This document shows positions 1-9,298 of a DNA stretch of 64,000 bases, in pieces. The position numbers were made by a program, and so were the translations under genes. Every line of letters starts with the position of its first letter. Position 1 is the stretch's first letter. Origin of the DNA: Salinimonas iocasae (GTDB taxonomy: Bacteria; Pseudomonadota; Gammaproteobacteria; Enterobacterales; Alteromonadaceae); the NCBI RefSeq assembly GCF_006228385.1, contig NZ_CP039852.1, positions 1,504,001-1,568,000 of the forward strand. The letters are read 5' to 3'. Below the pieces are notes generated by a model. It searched no databases, had not been told where the DNA came from, and saw nothing but the letters and a program-made list of their open reading frames with translations.

Positions 1-2483
1 TTTCCATATTTGCAGGAAATTGAACCCTTTCGCAGGCTAAGTGCAATAAGTAGCGGCCCGCATATCAAACTGGAGACCATCGATAACGTGCTTGCCTCAT
101 ACATAAACGGCGCGGCCATCAATCCTATTCCCAGAGGGATGAGACCATATCGCGCGGCCCGGCCTGACTCCGCGGTGGCGGTAACGACAACGGTCAATGC
201 TAGTGCTCCGACGATATGATCAGCATTCGCCATGCCGCCAGATGCGTCCAGTGTGATACGGGTAAACATCAGCCATAAGCCGATAGGAATACATAATGCC
301 AGGTTCCAGGGTAAGGTAACACCACCGGCTACCATGTCTTTAAGGACCACCAGTGGGCCTCGCTCAAACTCACGTTCATCGCCCTGCCATTTGCCATCAT
401 CCGTGTCGCCGGTAAAGAAAATGCGTAGCAGAGGACGACCCTGTTTTTTCCTGCGCCACAGAAACTCTGTTGTTGCAACAAGCTCATCCAGCGAGTAGGG
501 GATTTGAATCAGCATTGCGGCTGCACCAATCAGACAAAGTGTACACCAGGTCCCGATAACAATTGGCTGAATAATGATAAAGAAAATAGAGACAGCACCC
601 AGCGGTACAATCATTATACCGAATAACATAACCAGCCAGGGCATTGTGCGCCAGCGTCTGGTTGAACCCATCAAACCGGTAAGGATTTCCAGCGCATATG
701 TCAGTGCGCCTAAACCTGCATCGGGTACCGGCCATGCCTCTGAAACCTTGGAGGTAATTATCTCTTCCGTTCCATTTTTACCATCGCCACCGGCGCCCGC
801 GAAGAAGGGGTCCCAAACAGCATCAATATGTCCTAGCTGATAGGCGCACAGATATCTGGATATAAAAAAACCAACAAATGCCAGCAAAATAATCGGCATC
901 CTTTGTACCCAGCTTGACGGGTTGAAGTCCCAGCCAGGCGGCACATTTGGTCCCGTTTCAGCAGCAATCAATGAAACGCCAGGTGTAGGTCTTGAACACA
1001 CGGCAAAGCCAATAATGAGCATTCCCACTATGGTGCCATTGAGATAAGCTGCCGCGGTAGGCGCCCAGAAGACGAGCGGGGCAGTCAATACCCACAGCCC
1101 CACACCCGCGGCGGCCCAGCGTGCCAGGCTCATACGCCAGGATAAACTCAGGCAACCGAAAACAAAAAGTGCGCCCCCGGATGCCATGTCACTGATAATC
1201 ATTCCCTGACTTTCATAACCCAGTAAAAATGGTGCGGTTATAAGCCAGAACGCTAGACCGATATTTAGAAAGTGGGCCCAGATAAAATTGTTGTGGCTGG
1301 TCCGGTAGTGCTCTTCATGTTTCTCACGAATAGTATTCGCGTTGACCTTTTTCTCAGTCGATGTCTGCATCCAGTCCGGCATGGTGATGCCATTAGCTTT
1401 GTACCAGGCGGGCGGATCTTTTTTAAGATTGCCGACCAGCTTGGCTAGTTCATCATAAATGGAATGCTGGGGTTCCCAGTCAATCTGCGTTTTGACACGG
1501 GAGATATCTAAGTCGTAATGGTCGCTGGATAAATCGATCATAAAAGGTTTAATGAACGGCTTCTCACCGTGATCGAACGCATCAGGCACTACCGGCTCAG
1601 TTTTTTCTTCAAGCCAGGCTCCCGGCTTTGCGATAAACTCTGGCACAGTAATGGTTTCCCACTCTTTTTCACCGTAGATGAGATTACCGATACGATTTTG
1701 CAATGCCTGATAGCCCATGACATTGTCTTCACCGGCCAGCAATACATTCTGCTCGGGCAGCGATTTACGCTGGGCGACCAAACTCTTGAATAGACTGACC
1801 ATGTCGTCTTTGTGCAAGAACGCCTGGCCTGCCATTTTATCACCGGAATAAACCCAGCTTTTCAGTTGCCGCTCGTAAATTCTGGCAATCTGATAGCTCA
1901 GAGTAGGAACGGCTGTGTTTTCATCATACAGGCCTGCCAGGCGAAGAAGAGAGTAGGGAATATGGCCGTGATGTTCTCGTACGGCCTTTTCTGCATTCGC
2001 TTTTGACTGTGGGTATGCCCATCCGGGGGCCAGCGGCGTGTCTTCATTTATTTTCTGGCCTGGTACGCCCGCTTCGTGGACGAGCATGGTAGAGGCGTAA
2101 AAAAAGTGTTCGACAGTAAAGTCCTGAAGCGTATCAAGGAAGTCAGCAGTGCCCTGAACATTAAGCTGGTCGTAGAGGGGATTTTCCTCGCCGGTGAAGT
2201 CAAAATAAGCGGCCAGATGAATAACTGAAACAATATGCTTGCCGTGCTTATCGGCAATCTTGTTCATGGCCAGCGCAATAGAATCCCTTGATGTGAAGTC
2301 GCATTCGTAACTTTCATCGGCGCTGTCAGTAGAAACAATGTCCAGTCCTATCAAATGATAATCAGTATTCAGTGCTTCGCATATCGCACTGCCTACTGAA
2401 CCGGAGGCGCCGGTTACCAGAATAATCTTTTTACCTGCCGTGCTGGTTGTTGTAGCCAAATCCTTACCCCACACAAAACTCAT
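1..2483 (-). CDS. SDR epimerase / SPW-repeat / VKOR-like fusion protein (3' end outside window)
   Basis: One frame stays open on the minus strand from an ATG at 2483 to the window edge, giving at least 827 residues; I checked the frame at five places and saw no shift. Residues about 19-330 are an extended short-chain dehydrogenase/epimerase with a TGASGSVG nucleotide-binding loop (24-31) and a YPQSK active-site type motif. Next come two SPW-like membrane repeats (GLAFWLITAPFLLG and GLWVLTAPLVFW), then a multi-helix domain with a WCTLC motif (C647 and C650), which resembles the CXXC of vitamin K epoxide reductase-like quinone/thiol oxidoreductases, and a conserved PDAGLGALTY stretch. Known families: SDR uses NAD(P); VKOR-like proteins feed disulfide formation from quinones. 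The joint function is unknown to me. No clear Shine-Dalgarno precedes the ATG, so the start is less certain than the frame. Confidence 0.8.
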   Translation of the reverse strand, partial: MSFVWGKDLATTTSTAGKKIILVTGASGSVGSAICEALNTDYHLIGLDIVSTDSADESYECDFTSRDSIALAMNKIADKHGKHIVSVIHLAAYFDFTGEENPLYDQLNVQGTADFLDTLQDFTVEHFFYASTMLVHEAGVPGQKINEDTPLAPGWAYPQSKANAEKAVREHHGHIPYSLLRLAGLYDENTAVPTLSYQIARIYERQLKSWVYSGDKMAGQAFLHKDDMVSLFKSLVAQRKSLPEQNVLLAGEDNVMGYQALQNRIGNLIYGEKEWETITVPEFIAKPGAWLEEKTEPVVPDAFDHGEKPFIKPFMIDLSSDHYDLDISRVKTQIDWEPQHSIYDELAKLVGNLKKDPPAWYKANGITMPDWMQTSTEKKVNANTIREKHEEHYRTSHNNFIWAHFLNIGLAFWLITAPFLLGYESQGMIISDMASGGALFVFGCLSLSWRMSLARWAAAGVGLWVLTAPLVFWAPTAAAYLNGTIVGMLIIGFAVCSRPTPGVSLIAAETGPNVPPGWDFNPSSWVQRMPIILLAFVGFFISRYLCAYQLGHIDAVWDPFFAGAGGDGKNGTEEIITSKVSEAWPVPDAGLGALTYALEILTGLMGSTRRWRTMPWLVMLFGIMIVPLGAVSIFFIIIQPIVIGTWCTLCLIGAAAMLIQIPYSLDELVATTEFLWRRKKQGRPLLRIFFTGDTDDGKWQGDEREFERGPLVVLKDMVAGGVTLPWNLALCIPIGLWLMFTRITLDASGGMANADHIVGALALTVVVTATAESGRAARYGLIPLGIGLMAAPFMYEASTLSMVSSLICGPLLIALSLRKGSISCKYG

Positions 2484-2628
2484 AACAGTATGAGTAATCA
2501 AAACGTTGCAACTAGCGGTTCGGGTCATCGCGCTGTATAAAGTGTGCAAGCAGGCTTGCCGATAGCACAAGAATGGGGGCCTGTGGTATTATCGCGGCCT
2601 CGTTTTTAGTCGAACAGGCGTTGTTATT

Positions 2629-3402
2629 GTGTTTGATTCTTCCTTACTTGCTCCTATTCATGCTTTCCTGCAGGCAGAAACGCCGAATGAATGGGTTCAT
2701 GAGGCACAGCGGCCGGAGAATTTACGCGTTGTGCTGACCGACCATCTAATTTGTGAGTTAAAAGCAGCGCAGTCAGCCATGTTTCTGATTCGACGCTACG
2801 CGGTTGATGAGGATAGCGCACAGGCATTGTTACAATGGCTTAAACCTTATGAAGACTTCATCTACCGACAAAAAGGCGACTGGCAGTCGTTATCACAAAC
2901 AAATCGTTTGAAAAAAACGATGCTGCCCCGATCGGATTCTCCTTACTCGCAGGAGCTGATTGATAAGATGGTGCTGTTGATTAAAGAAGAATTGCATCAC
3001 TTTTCACAGGTTCTGCAGATTATGCAGGAGTACGGCATTGCGTACGAAAATGTTAATTCGAGCCGTTACGCGAAGGGTCTGCTCAGGCATGTTCGTACCT
3101 ACGAACCGCAGGCGCTGGTAGATAAATTGATTTGTGGTGCCTACATAGAAGCACGCTCATGTGAGCGATTTGCTGTACTGGCTCCTCACGTTGATGAACA
3201 TCTGGGACAGTTCTATGTCTCATTACTACGGTCTGAAGCGCGACATTTTGAAGATTACCTGAAATTGGCGCGACAGATAGCAAATGAAGATATTAGCGAG
3301 CGTATTGCGTTTTTCGGGCAGGCTGAGGCTCGACTAATCACTGATCCGGATGACGACTTTAAGTTTCACAGCGGGTTGCCAGTTAGTGCCGTGCATGCAT
3401 GA
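2629..3402 (+). CDS. miaE: tRNA-(ms2io6A)-hydroxylase MiaE
   Basis: MiaE hydroxylates the isopentenyl side chain of 2-methylthio-isopentenyl-adenosine at position 37 of tRNAs reading UNN codons, in the cytoplasm. The 257-residue product has the family length and N-terminus (LLAPIHAFL) and is all-helical with the spaced carboxylate/histidine ligands of a ferritin-like diiron enzyme: an early ICELKAAQ helix, KEELHHF, YIEARSCERF and SEARHFEDY. The start is GTG; no ATG lies near and the homologous N-terminus begins here. It is divergent from the SDR/VKOR fusion gene and appears to be transcribed alone. Confidence 0.92.
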   Translation: MFDSSLLAPIHAFLQAETPNEWVHEAQRPENLRVVLTDHLICELKAAQSAMFLIRRYAVDEDSAQALLQWLKPYEDFIYRQKGDWQSLSQTNRLKKTMLPRSDSPYSQELIDKMVLLIKEELHHFSQVLQIMQEYGIAYENVNSSRYAKGLLRHVRTYEPQALVDKLICGAYIEARSCERFAVLAPHVDEHLGQFYVSLLRSEARHFEDYLKLARQIANEDISERIAFFGQAEARLITDPDDDFKFHSGLPVSAVHA

Positions 3403-3531
3403 CTATACACCAGCTATTTTTGTATCTGACTGAACTAGTTAGTGGTTTTTTAACTATTTACCCATTAACCAGTTTTAATAAAAAGTGATTTAACCAAGCA
3501 ATCAGTTTCTATTTAGGGGGATCGGCAAAGT

Positions 3532-4227
3532 ATGGCAAACACGCAACATGAAGCGAGTGCACCCTATGTTACTGCCCCCGTCAGATTCAGTTTGCTGGAA
3601 GGTTTGCTGGTTTTTTGTACCGCCGGGTTGTACCTGCCTGTGTGGTTCTTTCTGGCCACCCGGGATATGCGCAGAATCAGTGACGATGATGAGATAACCC
3701 CCTTCCTGTGGTCCCTGGTCCCACTTGTTTTCATTGTTCAGCCTATAGCTCTGAAGCGTTTTTTCGTTTACCTGAGACGCGCTGAGAAACGTTTAAATGT
3801 AAGAGGTTGGCCCGCCTTTTTCGACTATCTCTGGATGATTCTGTTTTTTTCCTGCGGATTGTTCTTTGCTATCGTCAGCGTGGTGGAAGTCGAAACAGTT
3901 TATCGGGTAATGGTGTCCGTAGGCTCTGTTATCATCTTTATGTTCTTACATGCCCGGCTCAATACACTTCGTAAGCGATGTAAGACAGAATCAGTAGCAG
4001 TGCGTCGCTGGGGCTATAATTCCCTGGAGTGGATCATGGTACTGGTTTTTACCCCTATTATTTTGTTGTTGTTTCTCTACACATACATCAACTCAGATCT
4101 GCATAAAAATCTTCGCGCTAAAAAGTTAATTCAGCAGGAGCAGGCGTTACAGGAACGCCTTGAAGCACATCAGGAACAGTTGGAAGCGCAACAGGAAGAG
4201 GCAGAGGAAAGCCGGGAAGATAATTAA
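3532..4227 (+). CDS. Hypothetical multi-pass membrane protein with C-terminal coiled coil
   Basis: I do not recognise the family with confidence; the N-terminal half is loosely reminiscent of DUF4234-type membrane proteins. The 231 residues contain about five hydrophobic segments (near residues 18-40, 58-80, 95-118, 120-142 and 165-185), followed by a cytosolic-looking tail of about 45 residues very rich in Gln and Glu with heptad-like repeats (ERLEAHQEQLEAQQEEAEE), probably a coiled coil. A strong ribosome site (AGGGGG) precedes the ATG. The stop codon overlaps the stop of the convergent downstream gene by 4 bases. Function unknown. Confidence 0.8.
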   Translation: MANTQHEASAPYVTAPVRFSLLEGLLVFCTAGLYLPVWFFLATRDMRRISDDDEITPFLWSLVPLVFIVQPIALKRFFVYLRRAEKRLNVRGWPAFFDYLWMILFFSCGLFFAIVSVVEVETVYRVMVSVGSVIIFMFLHARLNTLRKRCKTESVAVRRWGYNSLEWIMVLVFTPIILLLFLYTYINSDLHKNLRAKKLIQQEQALQERLEAHQEQLEAQQEEAEESREDN

Positions 4228-4877
4228 ATACGCTGCACCAGCCAGTGCCCGCGCTTTATGCGAACCAGCGTGACCACTTCCCCGGTTTTGAGCACATCAT
4301 TCTCATCCAGTGGCTCCACCAAAAGATATGAAGGCTCATCAGGTTGTGTCAGCAGCCTGGCCTCGGTTGGGTGGGCAAGATAACCTGCGTCCATGGTTAT
4401 AACAGCGCGTGCGCCGGTGAGCTTTTGAACAGCATCCTGGTCAGCCCGGTTATACAAAACCGAAGCAAGCCACAATGTACTGAAGTGACTGAGAAAACTC
4501 GTCAGCGCGACGCTGATTATACTCAGAATAAATAAAGAGGCAGGTGGCAGACCCAGCCACAGACTTACTGCGGTAACAGACAGCACAACAATAGCGAAAA
4601 GACTCAAGAACATCGCCAGCCAAAGCATAATCGGCAAATGGTGTAAGCCGAACCAACGCATGGTGATGGTGCCTGAAGGCTGAAAGCGCTTTTTAGGTGT
4701 AAGCGGGTAGTGGTCGGGCGTTTTATACAGACCTAGTACACTGGTCTTGTAGAAAGCAGCGATAATCTCAGCAGCAAAAATAACTACAACGAGCATAATC
4801 GCAAGTGCAAAAAGAGGGCTGGCGGCGTAGAGTAATTCAGCCATGGGAAAAGCCAGATAAACAACCAGACTTAACAT
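4224..4877 (-). CDS. YqiJ-like membrane protein with C-terminal OB-fold
   Basis: The 217-residue protein has an N-terminal membrane helix (about 15-40), two further hydrophobic segments (about 80-105 and 112-140), and a soluble C-terminal domain whose pattern (GARAVITMDAGYLAHPTEARL, YLLVEPLDEND, VVTLVRIKRGHWLV) resembles the NfeD/YqiJ OB-fold. In E. coli YqiJ is paired with the flotillin YqiK and is thought to act in the inner membrane; no flotillin gene is adjacent here, so a role in membrane domain organisation is inference only. It lies downstream of lpxH on the same strand, 68 bases after that stop, and may be co-transcribed. Confidence 0.65.
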   Translation of the reverse strand: MLSLVVYLAFPMAELLYAASPLFALAIMLVVVIFAAEIIAAFYKTSVLGLYKTPDHYPLTPKKRFQPSGTITMRWFGLHHLPIMLWLAMFLSLFAIVVLSVTAVSLWLGLPPASLFILSIISVALTSFLSHFSTLWLASVLYNRADQDAVQKLTGARAVITMDAGYLAHPTEARLLTQPDEPSYLLVEPLDENDVLKTGEVVTLVRIKRGHWLVQRI

Positions 4878-4945
4878 ATAGCATAAAATGCATGTTGAGC
4901 CACTCGTACCAGCAAAAGCAGACAGATGTCGCTGTCCCGATTTGT

Positions 4946-5680
4946 TTACTGGTTAGTCGGGAAATCCCGCTGCTGTAAATCTGTGTTTTCAGGTGATACT
5001 TTCAATACCGAACCCTGATCATACCAGTCTCCCAGTACAATCCGCTTGGCCGGCTGATCGTTAACAGTCAAAGAATGGATTGCGGGGCGGTGGGTATGAC
5101 CATGAATAAGCTGCTGAACACCATGCTGTGCCATAACCTTAATCACTTCGTCCGGTGTTACGTCCATAATTTCCTGACGCAGGTGTTTCTGATTCTCGCG
5201 ACTTTCTTTTCTGCCGTTTTCAGCAACGCGCCGCCTGAACCATAGTGGCATGGCGAGCATCAGTCTGGGCCACCACCAACTGCGTGATTTCTTACGAAAC
5301 TTCTGGTACGCCACATCACGGGTACACAGCTCATCGCCGTGAGTGACAAGCGTTGGCGTGCCATACAAGTCAATAACCGTTTGTTCTGACAGAATAGTCA
5401 TGCCAGCTTTATCGGCCCAGGTTTTTCGAATAGCGAAGTCACGATTGCCATGAATAAAATACAGCGGAACGGTTTTACTCACCGCGTTAAAAGCGCTGGC
5501 AACTGATTCATTAAACGGTGTGACATTATCGTCGCCGATCCAGACCTCGAACAAATCGCCCAAAACATATAAGGCATCGGCCTCAGGCGCTTCATCAGCC
5601 AGAAACCGGAACAAACATTCAGTAATATCGGGGCGTTCAGCGGTAAGGTGCAGATCTGCTATAAAATAGGTGATAGACAT
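4946..5680 (-). CDS. lpxH: UDP-2,3-diacylglucosamine diphosphatase LpxH
   Basis: LpxH hydrolyses UDP-2,3-diacylglucosamine to lipid X and UMP, the fourth step of lipid A synthesis, at the inner face of the inner membrane. The 244-residue product carries the full calcineurin-like metallophosphoesterase set: ADLHL near the N-terminus, GDLFEVWIGDD, HGNRDF, THGD and HGHTHRP, which supply the two-metal ligands. Length matches the family. It follows ppiB on the same strand with a 65-base gap containing a hairpin (5706-5726), an arrangement common in gammaproteobacteria. Confidence 0.96.
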   Translation of the reverse strand: MSITYFIADLHLTAERPDITECLFRFLADEAPEADALYVLGDLFEVWIGDDNVTPFNESVASAFNAVSKTVPLYFIHGNRDFAIRKTWADKAGMTILSEQTVIDLYGTPTLVTHGDELCTRDVAYQKFRKKSRSWWWPRLMLAMPLWFRRRVAENGRKESRENQKHLRQEIMDVTPDEVIKVMAQHGVQQLIHGHTHRPAIHSLTVNDQPAKRIVLGDWYDQGSVLKVSPENTDLQQRDFPTNQ

Positions 5681-5705
5681 CAGGCAGGAAACATATCGTT
5701 AATGA

Positions 5706-5726
5706 GCGGGTAGCGATACTACCCGC
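5706..5726 (-). promoter_or_regulatory. Hairpin in the ppiB-lpxH gap
   Basis: Perfect 8-base stem (GCGGGTAG / CTACCCGC) with a 5-base loop between ppiB and lpxH. There is no T-run after it on either strand, so it is not a standard intrinsic terminator; it may be a leaky terminator or mRNA-processing element that sets lpxH expression relative to ppiB. Confidence 0.45.
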
Positions 5727-5745
5727 ATTTAATAAAAGCGAAAAC

Positions 5746-6237
5746 TTAGTTCAGTTCTGCTTTTTCGATGATCACAGGCTCAACCGGTACATCCTGATGG
5801 AAACCGTGACTGCCCGTTCTTACATCCTTAATTTTTTCCACTACGTCCATGCCTTCAACAACTTTAGCAAATGCACAGTATCCCCAGCCGTTAACTGATT
5901 CACTGGTAAAGTTAAGAAAATCGTTGTCTTTCACGTTAATGAAAAACTGTGAAGTTGCTGAGTGCGGATCGTTGGTACGCGCCATTGCAACAGTACCTTT
6001 TTCGTTCGGTACGCCATTGTTCGCTTCGTTTTCGATTGGCGAGTTAGTCTTTTTCTGGTCCATATCTTCAGTGAAGCCACCGCCCTGAACCATAAAACCG
6101 TCGATAACACGGTGAAAAATTGTATTGTCGTAAAATCCTTCTTTAACGTAGCTGATAAAATTCTCAACTGTTTTAGGGGCTTTGTCTTCAAACAGTTCAA
6201 GCTTTATATCACCGAAATTAGTCTTTAACGTTACCAT
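5746..6237 (-). CDS. ppiB: Cytoplasmic peptidyl-prolyl cis-trans isomerase (cyclophilin B)
   Basis: Cyclophilin-type prolyl isomerase that accelerates folding in the cytoplasm. The 163-residue sequence has no signal peptide and shows the family core: [14 protein letters not shown] with the catalytic Arg, [17 protein letters not shown], and [14 protein letters not shown]. Length matches E. coli PpiB. It is divergent from cysS across about 150 bases, as in many gammaproteobacteria, and is followed by lpxH. Confidence 0.96.
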   Translation of the reverse strand: MVTLKTNFGDIKLELFEDKAPKTVENFISYVKEGFYDNTIFHRVIDGFMVQGGGFTEDMDQKKTNSPIENEANNGVPNEKGTVAMARTNDPHSATSQFFINVKDNDFLNFTSESVNGWGYCAFAKVVEGMDVVEKIKDVRTGSHGFHQDVPVEPVIIEKAELN

Positions 6238-6391
6238 GTGTGTGCCTTTGTAAAAAAAATCAGAATCAGGTTATGGTAGCCCAATTCCCCGCAAAGTTAA
6301 ATCGACTCTGCGCCGCTGAAACTAAGACTGTGACTTAGTCGCAGACAGTGCTAAACTTTGCGCCCATTTTTATGAACAGGAATTGAGACAA

Positions 6392-7768
6392 ATGCTACAC
6401 CTTTACAACACCCGTACCCGAGAAAAAGCGCGCTTTGTTCCGCTCGAAGAAGGTAAGGTGGGCTTGTATGTGTGTGGAATTACTGTCTATGACCTGAGCC
6501 ATATGGGCCATGCCAGAACGTATCTTTCCTTTGATATTCTGGTGCGCTACCTACGCCACCTTGGCTATGATGTTAACTATGTCAGAAACATCACCGACGT
6601 GGATGACAAAATTATTGCGCGCGCCAATGAAAATAACGAGTCTGTGGATGCGTTGACTGAGCGCACCATCGCTATGATGCATGAAGATTTTGCGGCTATA
6701 AATTTGTTGCTGCCTGACATTGAGCCCCGGGTGACCACCCACATGCCTGAGATCATCACTATTATCGAAACGCTGGTTGAAAAGGGGTATGCCTACCAGG
6801 CTAAAAGTGGCGATGTGTTGTTTGATGTAAGTAAGTTTGACGATTACGGCAAGCTGAGCAAGCAGAATCTCGAACAGCTCAACGCCGGTGCACGGGTTGA
6901 TGTGGCTGAAGGTAAAGATGACCCTCTGGATTTTGTTTTGTGGAAAAGCGCAAAGCCTGGCGAACCGTTCTGGCAGTCTCCGTGGGGTGACGGACGTCCT
7001 GGCTGGCATATTGAGTGTTCTGCCATGAATCACAAGCATCTGGGCGAACATTTCGATATTCACGGCGGCGGTTCCGATCTGATGTTTCCGCACCACGAAA
7101 ACGAAGTGGCGCAGTCCTGCTGTGCTTATAACACGCCCTATGTGAATACCTGGATGCATACCGGCATGGTGCAGGTCGATAACGAGAAGATGTCTAAATC
7201 GTTGGGTAACTTCTTCACATTGCGCGATGTGCTGCAGCAATATGACGCTGAAACCCTGCGGTTTTTCCTGATGTCTGCGCATTATCGCAGTCAGCTTAGT
7301 TATACTCAGGACAATATTATTCAGTCCAGAGCCGCGCTGGAAAGGCTTTATACAGCACTTCGTGGTGTTAAAGCCTCAGAACAGGTTAGTGGTGATGAAG
7401 GCGGATACCTTGCCCGTTTTGAGCAGGCAATGAATGACGACCTGAATGTACCTGAAGCAATGTCGGTGCTTTTCGATGTAGCACGCGAACTGAATAAACA
7501 GGAAGCAGATTCAGACCAGGCGGCAATGCTGGCGGGTGTATTAAAGCATCTTGGTGGTATTCTCGGATTGTTAGAATCTGATCCTAACACCTTCTTACAG
7601 GGTGGCGATGAAGACGATGTCGCTGAAATAGAGGCGCTTATTAAGCAGCGTAATGACGCCAGAGCGCAGAAAGACTGGGCGGCAGCCGACGAGGCACGTG
7701 ACGCGCTGACTGCTAAAGGTATTGTGCTGGAAGATGGACCCGAAGGGACTATCTGGCGTCGTCAGTAG
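6392..7768 (+). CDS. cysS: Cysteinyl-tRNA synthetase
   Basis: Class I aminoacyl-tRNA synthetase charging tRNA-Cys. N-terminal [14 protein letters not shown] contains the zinc-ligand Cys and the HIGH-like signature; further zinc ligands lie in [30 protein letters not shown] is the KMSKS loop. I chose the ATG at 6392 rather than an in-frame TTG nine bases upstream because AGGAA is well spaced for it and homologues begin MLxxYNT. The product is 458 residues, normal for CysRS. The last 20 bases overlap the convergent ICMT-like gene. Confidence 0.96.
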   Translation: MLHLYNTRTREKARFVPLEEGKVGLYVCGITVYDLSHMGHARTYLSFDILVRYLRHLGYDVNYVRNITDVDDKIIARANENNESVDALTERTIAMMHEDFAAINLLLPDIEPRVTTHMPEIITIIETLVEKGYAYQAKSGDVLFDVSKFDDYGKLSKQNLEQLNAGARVDVAEGKDDPLDFVLWKSAKPGEPFWQSPWGDGRPGWHIECSAMNHKHLGEHFDIHGGGSDLMFPHHENEVAQSCCAYNTPYVNTWMHTGMVQVDNEKMSKSLGNFFTLRDVLQQYDAETLRFFLMSAHYRSQLSYTQDNIIQSRAALERLYTALRGVKASEQVSGDEGGYLARFEQAMNDDLNVPEAMSVLFDVARELNKQEADSDQAAMLAGVLKHLGGILGLLESDPNTFLQGGDEDDVAEIEALIKQRNDARAQKDWAAADEARDALTAKGIVLEDGPEGTIWRRQ

Positions 7769-8234
7769 TGGTTATACCCAGCCAGCGTCGTGTGCGCTGG
7801 CTGTATCGGATAAATGCATCACCGAATGTCTGCCTGAGGGCACGCTCTTCAGGCAGAATCTGAAAATATTGTATATACACGCAGAATAAAAGCGCCAGAA
7901 TTAATCCTCCCCAGTCCTCCAGTGCCACACCGTTAGCCAAGATAAGAAGTGCCATTGCCAGATATATCGGGTTTCTGCTGTAACGAAATATACCCGATGT
8001 AATCAGTGAGGATGTCTGAGCAGGATCTCTGGGGTCAACTGTGGTCTGGTGTGCCTTGAACTGCAAAATTGCCAGAGTACCCACAACTATGCCACTTAAT
8101 GCAAAGCAAGCTGCAAACGCAATATTAAGTGTATTCAGGTTGGCCGGAACAGAACCATAAAGATAGGGCAGTTCAATAGCAATTGCACAAACAACAGCCG
8201 GCGGGATACGCAACGCTAAGCCCGAGCTGGCCAT
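7749..8234 (-). CDS. Isoprenylcysteine carboxyl methyltransferase-like membrane protein
   Basis: A 161-residue integral membrane protein with four to five hydrophobic segments and the ICMT/phospholipid-methyltransferase signature near the C-terminus: [13 protein letters not shown], then [25 protein letters not shown], where the family binds S-adenosylmethionine. Substrate is unknown; bacterial members methylate lipids or small molecules rather than prenylated proteins. The ATG overlaps the stop codon of the upstream gene as TAATG, so translation is probably coupled to the voltage-sensor-like protein. The gene end overlaps cysS by 20 bases in the convergent direction. Confidence 0.8.
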   Translation of the reverse strand: MASSGLALRIPPAVVCAIAIELPYLYGSVPANLNTLNIAFAACFALSGIVVGTLAILQFKAHQTTVDPRDPAQTSSLITSGIFRYSRNPIYLAMALLILANGVALEDWGGLILALLFCVYIQYFQILPEERALRQTFGDAFIRYSQRTRRWLGITTTDDAR

Positions 8235-9289
8235 TATCGTTTTTCCGGATCAGCCGGATGCTCATTCACCTCTGGCATTGGCATAGTGCGGGTTTTGCCG
8301 CTCAGATGATCTTTCCATCGCTGTTGAGACACATGGGCTTTGACCAAATCAAAACACTCATCAACAACCTGCAGTACTTCTTTATCCAGCGCGTCAGTTT
8401 TGGGTGAGTAGCCCTGTACGCCTGACTGAATAAACTCGTTAATACGCTTGTCGCTGACATCGCTCAGTAAATTAATTAAGGATGCCGTGACGATATCAGT
8501 GATGGTTTGCTCGAGTGTTTTTTCAATGCTTTTGCCTACTACCGGTAAGTAAGACAGGTTATTGAACTGCTGGTTGTTCTTTACGGCTTTACCAACACTT
8601 TGCTTTACATGGTCACGAATCACTGACCCCTGCTCGTTATCTGACAACGTACTGCCCATATGCTGCATAACCCCGGCAACCCATTGCGTAAGCACAGGGC
8701 GTCGGGGAGCAAGCACTTCACTGGTTATCTTGTCGATAAGTGGTGAACCCTTTTTCACATCCTGCTGAATGTCAGCCAGTATCTTGACTACAATCCGGTC
8801 ACTAAGTTCTTCGACGAAGACATCGTAATAGAATGCAAAAAAACGATAGGTGCGCGTGCGATTCAGGTCGATGATTTCGAATTTATGCAGCCGGTGAAGA
8901 ATAGAAAATATCCGCAGGAACCGAAACAGGCGGGTAAAGCCAAGAGGGATAAGTCCAACGATGTCATACCAATGCAAAACGGGGAAAAAATACCAGCGCA
9001 GATGCTCTTTACTGACGACCGACACAATCCAGCGTATACAGAATTCAGTAAGAAAAATGGCGATAAAAACCAGATCGATAAGCAGAAAGTTTTCGTGTAC
9101 CGGCTTATAGCCATGGTAAACCGCCGGCAGGTATTCTGATAGCAGGTTCTGCATTGACGCAGTCGAATACAATGTGTCAAACACCAGCCATGCCAGGTTT
9201 ATCAGCAACAAAACCAGCATGAAGATATCAACGATTAACCAGGGGGCTTGATGACTTTTTCTCAGATTTTCCCGGTTAATCCTTAACAT
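8234..9289 (-). CDS. Voltage-sensor-like four-helix membrane protein without pore domain
   Basis: The 351-residue product has hydrophobic segments near residues 16-40, 66-92 and 100-122, then an Arg-rich amphipathic helix (TRLFRFLRIFSILHRLHKF) with basic residues every third position, like S4 of ion-channel voltage sensors. The preceding DLVFIAIFLTEFCIRW resembles S2. No S5-pore-S6 region follows; residues about 145-351 are soluble, helical and unfamiliar. It could be a voltage-sensing regulator, a proton-permeable sensor or a degenerate ion-transporter relative. It is in a tight operon with the ICMT-like gene (TAATG overlap) and starts 9 bases after mltD stops. Confidence 0.7.
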   Translation of the reverse strand: MLRINRENLRKSHQAPWLIVDIFMLVLLLINLAWLVFDTLYSTASMQNLLSEYLPAVYHGYKPVHENFLLIDLVFIAIFLTEFCIRWIVSVVSKEHLRWYFFPVLHWYDIVGLIPLGFTRLFRFLRIFSILHRLHKFEIIDLNRTRTYRFFAFYYDVFVEELSDRIVVKILADIQQDVKKGSPLIDKITSEVLAPRRPVLTQWVAGVMQHMGSTLSDNEQGSVIRDHVKQSVGKAVKNNQQFNNLSYLPVVGKSIEKTLEQTITDIVTASLINLLSDVSDKRINEFIQSGVQGYSPKTDALDKEVLQVVDECFDLVKAHVSQQRWKDHLSGKTRTMPMPEVNEHPADPEKR

Positions 9290-9298
9290 ACTTTTATT

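Noticed and set aside
6551..7282. 243-codon minus-strand frame inside cysS
   Set aside because: Fully opposite a conserved synthetase gene; no start signals or domain pattern.
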